This document shows, piece by piece, positions 25,901-37,900 of a DNA stretch of 64,000 nt (the first letter of the stretch is position 1; the number at the start of each line of letters is the position of its first letter). This stretch comes from Symsagittifera roscoffensis (Eukaryota > Xenacoelomorpha > Acoela > Convolutidae). Both the position numbers and the translations under genes were made by a program. The DNA is taken from NCBI RefSeq assembly GCF_963678635.1, contig NC_087067.1, positions 15,141,018 through 15,205,017 on the forward strand, written 5' to 3'. The notes under the pieces were generated by a model, which was not told the DNA's origin, did not search any database, and saw only the letters and a program-made list of their open reading frames with translations.

Positions 25901-28900
25901 TGCAGTTTGATCAAACTTGATTCAACTAATGCAGAAAACGCTTTGGATGACTCCAAAGTAACTTTGAAGGTAAACGAATGCAAGGAAATTGCCTCTGAAT
26001 CGGATGCTAATGAACAAGGACTTTTGTGTTTACTACCGAAGTCAGACTCTTCTCTGGTTACAGAAATAAAAAGGAAGCAGACAAATTGTAATGAAACAAT
26101 AAAAAAGCGTGCTAGATTGACTGAAAAACACTTCTATGTCGCACCATTTTCCTTCGACCAAAGCAAAGTTAATGATCTAGTTAGCAAATTTGCCGTTGAC
26201 TTTGTCGACTGTCTTACATTACCCACTTTTGAACAAGAAAAAATCCGACAATTATCCGAGAGAAGCGTCAAACTAAATGAAGAGTTCGCAGAAAATGAAC
26301 AATCTTTGTTGAGCAGATATCGTGAAGGTGAAAAAATTTTTGATTTCGAACAAACAGAAGACGGATTGCAGATTACTTGCTGGAAAAATGATCAAGATCT
26401 TATTAAATACACAAAAGATGACTGCATCTTTGAAGGAAGATCGGTAGTCAAAATAAGCTTGAGTGGTAGCGTGCGCTTCATTCAACCAGTAGCTGATTCA
26501 AATTGCGTTTTCATTGCAACAACGCAATCGGTTGTTCAGTACAATATGCAGACTGCTGAAGAACCGGTCTTGAAACCGGAAATCAATTGGAATGATTTCG
26601 AGTATCCCCTCGCAATTCATGATAACCTTGGAGTTATATACTGGGACTTAGAGTCCAGATCTATTAAAGCCTCACTCTCAGAGAGCATGCAGTTGCAGTG
26701 TATGACGGAGCCACGCATTTTCTGCAATCATTTTGGCCATGGTTTCGAGTTTTGGTTTCAAATGAACGGTTCCGATTTGATTTTTTTAAATCCAATGAAT
26801 CTCACTACTTTGATCATACCTTTTTCTCTGCATCATTTTCCCCAAATTGATTGGATCCACCTTAAGTCTTCCGAGGAAAATGGATTCGAGGTAACGCTTC
26901 TTGCGTTATGGTGCTGCAGTTTGAAGCTAATCAAAGTATTCAAGAAAAAAGAAACAGACCAAAATTTCTCAATAGTTGAAGTTTATCAATGGGAAAGTGA
27001 CGATGCTGCCAGTTTCAAAGATAACAACTCTAGCGAGTCAGCTCTAGACCCATGGTACTTGCATTTGAAGTTCAAAAAACGAATACTTAAAGAAAACAAG
27101 GCTGGATTGACAGATCATTCAAACGATTCGCTTGATGGCTTCATAGTTTTGTAATTGTGAAAAACAAAAAAGAGAGAAAGAGATCCAGAAAGAAAAAAAA
27201 TTATTTTAAAGATAATAAATTAGTTTTTCAAAATGAATACAAAAAATATATTTAGAGTTTTGAATTGATTAAGATATGTAATCTGGAATTAATTTTTTTT
27301 GGGAACTGGTTGTTCAATATCAAGAACGATAAACTTGCCAGCCTCGCACATTATAGAGATATCCACCAACACTGCTAAGTTGTTTTCCGGGTCGCAATAT
27401 TGCGATGGCCCCCGTCTTTAAAGCAAGAACACTTGGCATGTGGAACAAACTAACTCTTGTGAACAGATTTATTTCTTCATATTTTACATCTTAACATCAC
27501 GCATTTTGCAATAGTAACAAAAAGACCAGTTATAAAACAGACAAAACTGCTCGTATCATCTACCGGCTGCCATAGTAACAAAAGGAACACTTAAAAAAAA
27601 CTGCGTGAATCTTCCGGTAGTTTTTTAAAATTTATGGAGCAGTATGATATCAAAAATTAAAGGTAATAAAATGAAACGAAATTTTTTTAAATTTGATTTT
27701 TGTTGTGAAAATTATCCTCCAACACGCCATAGAAAGTCCAAAATGATAGATTTTGCTCCTAGTAAAAAATCAGTTATATCAAAAAAGTTTCATGTAACCT
27801 ATTTGGAACAATTTCCAAGACTGATTAAGTCTCCGCTTTCGCGTTAATAGCGCGAATTATATCGCGCATTAATTGCCCCATAATAATAGGACACAATACA
27901 TCACTAATTTGCAACAATGCCCCAAACACACCCACTCCCACCCAGAGTGTTGAACATTTTTTTAAGCCGATCTTAATAAAAAATTTGTAAAGCATCTTAC
28001 CTGTCGATAGCAAGCAGGAGCAGACAGGGTGGGTTTGCGTACTGTGTGAACAGAAACCGAAGGTGGGTTAAGAGACAGCTCACTCGGTAGTCCTTCACAT
28101 AAGTCTTTCTGATCACGCGCAGCAGGGGTCCATCGAAAGCCCAATCCCCCTTGTCATAGTTGAACGAATACGTCGAATCCATGTACTGTTACAGTGCAAA
28201 ACAAACCAAAGGTGAAAAGAAAGAGACTTGTTTCTCAGAAATTTGGGTTCAAATAAAAGTGCGATAAATACAGGAGAGAATAGATTAGAACATCTGCCCC
28301 TGTTCTGCGAGTGAATATGGTTTTAATAACCAAACAATAAAATTTAAAAAAACGAAGTAACATCTTCTCGGTGGCTATTCTCATTTCAGAAGAAACGAAT
28401 GCTCGAAAATTCTTAATCATTTGATGCCCATTGAATTGCCATAAACTGACTGATTATAGCTTTAGTTTCCTTTGAATTTATGAATAACAAATTCCGATTG
28501 GCTGACAAGGTTTGCGGACACTCGGTCCTTCTGACAGGGGTTCCCTTATTGTTCTTCCTTGCACAAATTAATGCACTCATCTTTGATAACTTGGTTCTAA
28601 CTTGAAAATTATAGCCAATCAGAACTGAGCATATTACAATATTACAAAGATACTGGGGGCAAAGTTGGAACCGGCCCGGTTTTTTTTCCGGACCGGGCTC
28701 GGGCCTCATTTTTAGGGGCAGCAACCTGGTCCGGGTCGGGTTCAAAAGAGTTCGCACCTTTCACACTTCTGTTAACATCTTTCACAATTCACTTCACGCC
28801 TCTTAAGGCTTCCTGTTAAGGCTTCACACCTATTTAGGATGCCGTTCACACATTAACGCTTTTTTCACAATTTCTAACATCTTTTAGAGTACATTGACGT

Positions 28901-31900
28901 CTTTGATGGGTGCCGGACATCAAGCCGACGGGACTTCAAGCCGAATCGTAAAATTAGGGACTTCAAGCCGAAAATTTTCTCATTAAGTCATGAAATAAGA
29001 TTAATTTGAACACTTTTCTGAAGATTTTCTCATTTTCATGATCTTTAGTCGTTATTTATCACCGTTTTCATAAAATTTAAACCTCCAAATGATGTTTAGG
29101 AAAGTTGAAAAATAAAACACGGCTAAAGGCAAATTTCTTGTTTATAATTTATGCATTTCAAAAACCGGCTGATATTATTAACGGATGTCAATCCTAAGTG
29201 AGTCATTGTCATAAATAACGCTTATTATGGACTAAACTAGCGTAAGATTTTGAAAAACAACGTTGTACAGATGAAAAAATATTGATTTGAGGTGCTTGTA
29301 AAGTTTAATTTTCGGCCTGAAGTCCCTTCGGCTTGAAGTCCCGTCGGCTTGTTGTCCTAGACCCGTCTTTGATATGTTACGTAAGGCAAATGCATTTTAC
29401 GATCATCAGTCAATCGCTTTAACCTGTTACTGCTCAGTTTCAGTTCATTATGACTAACAGTGCTGATATAAATTAACCGGACAACACGCGTTAAACTTGA
29501 AATTTAAAACGCATTTTTCTCAAATTGGGTTGAGTTTAGGTGAAAACTTATGAAGACAAAACTTGCTTAGAACTTTAGCAGAATTAATATGGAGTAAATT
29601 GTTTCGCAAAATTCGGGTAAAAATTTTACCCCAAAAATAAGTCAATTTGGTTTTTCTTAGTTAATCAAAAATTACGCCAAAAATACCCAGTCGATCACAG
29701 ACATAATTATATCAAAGTAAGCCCCTTACGTAGCTCAACAAACTTTAAGAAGGTAGATTCTCCAAAACATTGTATAAGTTAACTTATTTTTGTTTGATAG
29801 ACAAAAAAGGTCATTTTTACTATATAAAATACTAACTTTTTATTTAAAAACAATTTTTAAACAATATGCAATTTTTTTTTGGAGAAAATACCCTTCTTAA
29901 AGTTTGTTGGGCTATGTAAGGGGCTCACTTTGATATAATTATGTCTGTGATCGACTGGGTAGTTTTGGCGTAATTTTTGATTAACTAAGAAAAGCCAAAA
30001 TGACCCATTTTTGGGGTTAAAATTTGGACCCGAATTTTGCAAAACCTTAATTCTGCTAAAATTCTAAGCAAGTTTTGTCTTCATAAGTTTTCACCTAAAC
30101 TCAACCCAATTTGAGAAAAATGCGTTTTAAATTTCAAGTTTAACGCGTTTTGTCCGGTTAATTTAAATCAGCACTGTATTTCCAATTGTGACATTACCCG
30201 TCCAAAAGGAGGCGAATGCAAGGCAGATGTTTGCAGGGTTGTAAAATTATCGATATAGATATTATCGGAGTCATTCGATAGATTATCGTTTTGTCATACT
30301 TTTTAAAGATAGATATATCGATATATCGAAAATTATCGCTCGAAAAAAAACTGCAGCTGAACTTTTTAATTCACAATTTTTGAAAATGAAGTAACATTCC
30401 AAAATGATTTATTGGAAAACAGGAACAGCTGACTCTCAAGGTTCACAGGTGTTGTTCGTTTTCGGTAGTCTGTGAAGACATAACGAGCGCGACTAAATAG
30501 TCGTTCCACGATGTTGGACGTGCACGCAATCCAATTGGGACATAAAACCTTTTGCTTCTTCGCTTCTGCAAGAATTTTTTCAGCGGAACGATAATTTTTT
30601 TCAATCGATAATTATCTCGATAATTTTTTTTCGAACGATAGATTTTATCGATATATCTTATCGGCGATTATCGGATTCACAATAATCTTTTTTACACCCC
30701 TGGATGTTTGGCAGACCTTTCAGCCAGTCACCGTTGACGTAGCTTTCTAACCCAGAATCGCAACATGCAAAAATTGCTTTGAGGTAGGTTTCCTCGTTCG
30801 GTTTTATATTTCATAATTACAATCTAAATATACAAACATATACATGCTTCTGCTTCGACATCCGGACGCAAACTCAACGCAACGGAGCGGGCATCGTTGA
30901 AGTCCGCCGAGGCTGGTTTCGTGTTCCAAGGATATCACTCCTACCACTGACTGGAGAATACGGGACTGCAGAACCTGCTGCAGACATACGTGGATCTGGC
31001 TTCCACCCATGGCCAATTTGACGTACGGATGGATTCCTCCACCGACGGCAATCACAATAAAATAATGTTCACAAGAAAACCAGTTTCCCGTTTTGGATGA
31101 GCTGGTTCCCTGGGCAACAGCAGCCACCCGGGTCGAGATCCCACTCAAAAGCTCAAGATATGAGCAGTTTGAGCGGTTTTTCAGCAAGATTTGAGCGGTT
31201 TGAGCGTTCTTATATAGAAAACCGATTAAAATCAACAAAAAGGACTGGAAAGGTAATGTGACCCCTGATTGACCTCCATAAACCGAAAATGCTTATCTTA
31301 CATTTCTTACGCACACCGAAATAGCTTATCATTATCATACAATTGCCTGCATCAAATGTATGGAAAAATGCTAATCATACAATTTTCATACAATTTCAAA
31401 AAACCATTGAAAAAAGATTCAATCTAGTTTCTCCGGCTATTTGAACCAAATACAACAGTCTGGTGATGAAAAATAACTACGTTTATTTTTTTTGAAAAAA
31501 AAAATGGTTATCATACTATTTCCATATATGAAAATTGTATGATAACCTTTTTTCATGAGAGGCAAGTAGTATTGTCATCCGCCGTGTGTCCTTAGAGAGG
31601 GGGGTCTTTTCGACGGTAGGGGTCTTTGGGGTCCTACCAAAAGTAGGGTCCAAAAGGACCCATCTTTTTTAAAGACCCCAAAGTACCCTGCCCGAAATAA
31701 AAAGACCCCTCTCTTAGGACACCCGACAGACAAAATACTTTGGTATTTATTTTCGCGCGGTGGTTAAATTTAATCTCTTCCAAACTTTCCCACTGTTCAA
31801 TTAAATAAGTTTGAGACCTCAATAAAAAACTGACCTGCTTGAGAAGGACGAAGGACGTGACAAATAATAAGAGGGTAAGAAGGTGAGGAGGACTTGATAA

Positions 31901-34900
31901 ATAATAGATAAAGTAACATATAAAAAATAAGAAAAAAAATAAATAAAAAACGGAATGTTGACAGGAGTACGGATAGGAGAGCAGAGGAAGAGTTTACGGC
32001 CACATCCGCATGTCGTCTTCGGGATCCGACCAAGGGACATGAAGAATACTGACTAGACGCTCCATTTGAAATTTGAAGCGCCACTCAGTACTCTCGAATC
32101 CCGCACCCAGAGACTCGCACAGCCAGAAATTTTCCATGCTCCCCACATCAACACACACATATTCAAATATGCCCTCCTTTTTCTCAAATGCAACCTCAAT
32201 GTAATGCAGCTTAAAATTCGCTGCAGTGGTGGCCGGGGTAAACTCTACGGTCACACCAAAGATATTTTTGCCTTCGTGAGTTCCAGGTCCCACATAAGGC
32301 AAATCAATGGGTGACTCGTGGAGACCACCAAGGGGAATATCCATCTAAACACATGAAAATAGGTTGAAATCATTAGTTAGAAATAAAAGTGAGTAAGTGG
32401 TATCTAAAAGGTTACTTTCATTTCCACTGGCTTGAAGTTCAGCAGGTCGGAGAAGTGCTGGAAAAAATAAAAAATGAAATTGGAAAAAAACCTATCCGGA
32501 AAACACCAACCGTCGAAATTATTTCTTAGCTGCATGTTCACTGTTCTTCTTCTCAACTAGTAATGATATAAATTACGATGTTGCTATCAAGTTGAGACCC
32601 TATAAGGATCTGATCGGTATAGACAATTCTTCTTTGGATAATTATTTAATGGATTCGAAAATTTTACGATTGCATGCTATTTTACACGATGCCGCCGGTT
32701 TTGTCCACGAAGTTTATAACACTGGTCAACATACTGCTATGTTTTACCATAGAAATGCAACAGTAGTTTGATTGGTCACTTGAGTGGAAATACGTTTTGT
32801 TTGTATATCAAACTGAAGAAACCGAAACTCTACCATTTATTAGAATGCTGAAGGAAAAATCAGTTGTGTTGGATTTTGAGGGATTTCGACACCAGAAAAA
32901 CACATTTATAGTATAAGAATTAGCTATAACAACTTCCGACTACAGTGATTCCCTAATTTTTCTACCTCCAGTTAATTTCAATTCTCTTCCAAAATCTGAA
33001 CAAAAAGCCTACAACTGGCTGACAAATTATTTGCACGGACTTCATTGGGATAGCGGTGATTATTTATACCTGAATTTGAACCAAATCTTTCAAAGTTTTG
33101 TCTTAAGAAACCCCAATGCTGTACTCTACGCCACAGGAAAAAAAAGCTGGTTTTTTATCCAAATACTTAGACCGCAAAGTTGTGAAACTTGACGATTTGG
33201 GCTGTCCACGAGTCGAACAATTATATTTCAAGAATTTTGTGAATTGTAACAAACACCTACCGCACCATAACTCTAAAAATCATTGTGCATTAAAAAAGTC
33301 GAAAGCGTTCTATGATTGGTTGAAAAATGAGTGTCAACAACGAGCGTCAGGGGAAAGTGGAGACATACATATCTCCAAATTCAGTTCTTTGTGCTTGGAT
33401 GACACCAAAAAGTAACACAAAAATTTCATTGACCAGGATTGAACGCATTGATTGTAGAGGCCAAGTAGTTCAACGAAAAGAACAAGTTACACTTTCTGAA
33501 GAAGAGTTGTGCACTTTGTTTCAACGATTCAAATACATCAGTAATGTTACCCAGCAAGCGCGGTCTTTGTCTTTCCAAGCTAGTCTTAGTGCCCAAACGT
33601 CAACCAGGAGTTCAAACCAGGTTATACACGATATGAAATTCATTACTGTTCAGATGCTTAATTAATTTTTTTATATATGTATATATATTTTTCATTCTGC
33701 AAGTTCGAGAGTGAGAGAAAGCGGTAGGGAAATTGAAATGAATGACATAGTAGTTGACGAGACTGATGGAAATATAGTTACCGATTTTGTGTGTGACGAA
33801 AATCATATGGAGAAAAAATCATGAAAATTTTGCAATAACGTGACTGTACCACGGTCTGAAGTAGTTTTCATGTCACAAATGTTGTTAATTCTGATTTTAT
33901 TGGCTTTTTGTATCTTTAAACTTTCATTAACGCAGTTAACTTGTGAAGAAACCTCAGTTTGGTTTTCAATTTTATCGGGTTTAGTTGGTTATGTATTACC
34001 AAATCCAAGAATATGAATAAAGTTCTTGATACATCTACGAGACTTTTTTTAGCCATCGTGGGCCCCTCGGGTTCTGGAAAAACAGGGCTGATATTCAAAT
34101 TGTTGAAAGGAAAAACATTTTATCCCAAATTTCAAAGAGCCCTATACTTTTACAAAGAGATTCAGCTTCTTTATAGTGAAAAATCCAATACCCACAGCAT
34201 TGATCTAACTTTCATAAAATTCAATGGCTTTGACAGTTTGCGAAACCTTGAAAACATTCTTCTAGTTTTTGATGATTCATGCGAGGAAATCTATAACGAT
34301 AAAGACTTTGTCAAACTTGCAACAGCAGGAAGACACCGAGGACTAGATGTAATATATGTTAAACATAATTTGTTCCAACAAAGCAGATGGTCTCGAACAA
34401 TTGATTTAAACACATCACACATCATTCTGTTCAAATCGCCTCGTGATATTCAGCAACGTGATCATCTTGGAAGACAATTGAACAACAATAAATTTTTGAG
34501 AAACTGTTATCAGCTCGCTACAAAAGACACATGCGGTCATCTTTTAATCGACTTGGATCCGCGTACATCCGATTGTTTGAGATATTGTTCAAACATTACA
34601 CCACCTGGTCCCTCAATTTTTTACTTACCAATAAACCAGGCAGAGGTTACACCTCTCACAAATGAAAGCGAAAAAATTATCTATTCTGCGGCACATGGTA
34701 CAATTGAATCCCAGCCAGCTCCGAAGCTTCATTAGAAAAACAACGAATCCTCAAGTTATTTCAGTTATATGTGAATATTTGCTCAATGTAGTCAATGGCA
34801 ATGTATCTGTTAATATTCCAAACATTGAAAATTTCGAAGTGGCATACAAACTCTTAATCAGCCGAAAAACAAAACTTGAACGAAAACGAGCAATTATTCT

Positions 34901-37900
34901 AACGAAACAAGGTTTCAACTTGATCAGACTGATACTTTTCTTCTGCTACAGATACTTACCATCAGCATAAAACATGGCAGCAGAAGAGTTTGTTTTAATT
35001 CCAAAACATACATATATCTGTGAGCAACCGCATGCATCACAAGTGCTACTTAACAGTTCAATTAAACAGAAAAAGCCCCAGTTATCTTACATGAACCGCA
35101 TGAGACCTCTAATACCCACGAAGCAAAACTCAGTATTGACTGAAACTCTTCCACTACCCCTTCCACCAACACCTCCCTCAACGCCTATTGTTGAGCCTGG
35201 GGAACAATCGACAGGAGTTCTTACAGAAGATGAGACTAATCATTATCAGGAAGGTGGGGAGGAAGAGGAGAAGCGGATTGTGGATGAGAAGGAGCGAAAG
35301 GATAATAAAATAAACTATGAACGCATTCTATTACAATTGCAAGTAATGGAGGATAAAAAATTCACGAGAGCTAAAAATATCCTGGAGGTTATCAAAAGCT
35401 CAACTCGAGTCTCAATAAACGCCATGGATGAAACAATTTATGTTGACAATGTACCAACCGGTCTCAAAGCAGCATCGTTTTTGTATGATGTACAACAGCA
35501 AACTAAAATACTACACAACCCTGCTTACATAATGATTTTATCCGCTCTCGAACTTACCGAAGAGTCTGTTATTAACAAGTATGCTAAACACGCGGTTCAG
35601 TCAAATATTAAAGAACAGGCTCAACGAAGAACCAAAAGTCCAACCAAATCTCCGTCAACCTCGGGCAAAACAAAAACCCTCGACAGTAGTAAGCCATCAT
35701 CAAGTTCAAAACAAACCAAACGACTCAAAACAAGAAAGAAAGCCACCACGGAAAGAGTCAAACAAAGAGAGAAAGATGAAGACGACACTGAATCGTACGG
35801 TACGCCCTATAACGATTCAGATTCTTTAACGTCAGCAAAGACGGAGACGAAAAGTAAAAGATGGGAAACCTACACCAACTGAGGAAAAACTTTTGAAAAA
35901 GAGTTACACAGATAAAGGACCAGCATTGTTCGGCAGTGTTAAAACTTTGAAGGCTACAACGTTCATACCAAGACGAAAAGATAAACATTTTTTACATACA
36001 GAACCATCTTATACAAAATACCGAACAGTTCGCCGCAAAATAACTCGGCTTAAAGTGTTAGTTTATGACATAAACGAAATATGGTCAATCGATTTGGCAT
36101 ATGTTGATAAACTAGCAAAATACAACAAAGATATCAAATATCTTTTAGTTGCAGTAGATTGCAAGTCCCGTTATCTTTGCGTGCAGCCACTGAAATCAAA
36201 GTATGCCACAACAACTGCAGAAGCGTTCAATCAAATGATAAAGACAGAGAAACCGAAAAAAGTCTGGGTAGATAAAGGCACCGAGTTCAAGGGGTCATTC
36301 AAAATTTTATGTGAGAAAAAGGGTATCAAAACATACACAACAGAGAGTGAAAAGAAGTCCGCTTTCGCCGAGAGGAACATTCGATCACTAAAAAGTTTGA
36401 TTTATAAGTATTTGGAGGACAAATGGACCTACTCTTACATCGATAAGCTTCAAGACTTTGTCAACACAATAAATTCGAGAACAAACCGCGTCATCAAATT
36501 AGCCCCCAATAAAGTGACAAAAAAGGATGTTCCACGTCTAATTTCATTAAGAGCGGAACAATCATTGAAACTAGTTCGCCGACCAAAGCTCTACGTTGGC
36601 GATTTTGTGAGAATAGCAAAAATTGACATCCCTTTTTGAAAAGGTTATAAACAATCCTTCACTGACGAAGTTTTTGAAACATTTGACATACCAATAAGGA
36701 ACCCAACGACTTATAATCTTATCGACGCTGATAGAGAACCAATAGAGGGTAAATTTTATGAGCCCGAACTAATCAGAGTATTGGAAAAGGAAGGGTCAAG
36801 CTGAACAATGTCTAGCAACTTTGGAGGTGACAAAGATTCCTTTAGTATTACATTGGTGTCATCAGCCTCAATGAATATCTTCATTGACAACTCACTAGCG
36901 AGTTTTAAAAACCTGCTGAGTGAAGTTATCGATCTGCAAGGCGAATGGAGAGTTGCATTGTCAGAAATAACGTTTCCACTCATTTTAACAATGTAACAGA
37001 TACTAAAATAGTGTACTTTAAAAAAGTTAGAGCAAGTCTTAAAGTGACAAAAGATAAAATATCTAGACCATATGATGGAGAGAAAATTGAAATAACAAAG
37101 GGTGAATATGGCGAAATTGAGAAATTATTCAACGAAATCAATCGGAAGGTTGATCTTGATAATTTCACTTATAGCATCGACCCATTACCAAACATCTTTC
37201 AATTTGGATGCATTATTGGGAAGGCATTACCTTTGAGAGCCCACAAATTCTTAGTATTTTGGGTTTCAAAGGTATAAGAGATGGAACGGGCTACCATATC
37301 GGCTATTAAGAATCCAGTCATATCCATAGCACTCTCACATCGCAAAACTTCATTTCCGACTACCCTGTCGATATCTCTGCTGGAACCCAAATGATGTTTA
37401 TCTACTTGGATATAATCCATTATCAGATTGTGGGTGACACCAAAGCACCGTTGCTCAGAGTCATTGATACTAATCGACGAGTGAAAAACGGTTACGTTTG
37501 CAGCATTGAACCAAATCATCGCAAAGTTTTTAGCAACTTAGATTATAAAAAACTCCTCGTGAATAACATCCAGAGCATTGCAGTAAACCTACGAACAGAA
37601 ACCGGTAGACTTGTACCATTTGCGAGAGGAGGAGGAAAAGTTGTTTTGACTTTAAAACTTCAAAAGTTTTCTGATTAAGATTATGGAGGCATACTATCAT
37701 AATCAAGCGACCATGCCTCACTTCTTAGGACATTACAGACAGCGGGGTAGTGGCTTCGGTGCTCTGGCTATGGGTATTGGACGAGTAGCACTTCCGTTAG
37801 CTCGGAAATCTATAGTACCAGCAGCAAAACGTATTGGAAAAGAATTACTTGTTCAAGCAGCACCCGAATTAATAGACATAGCAACCAGGAAGAAAACGCC

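Noticed and set aside
27644-27847. Small ORF similar to the one at 51575-51766
   Set aside because: The similarity comes from two inverted copies of repeat A; both frames are short and differ by substitutions without coding bias.
30804-31238. Minus-strand ORF of 144 codons
   Set aside because: It is antisense to the ZBED1-like hAT fragment read on the plus strand.
31634-31822. Small ORFs in both Polinton TIRs (also 49169-49393)
   Set aside because: They are mirror images produced by the TIR sequence itself.
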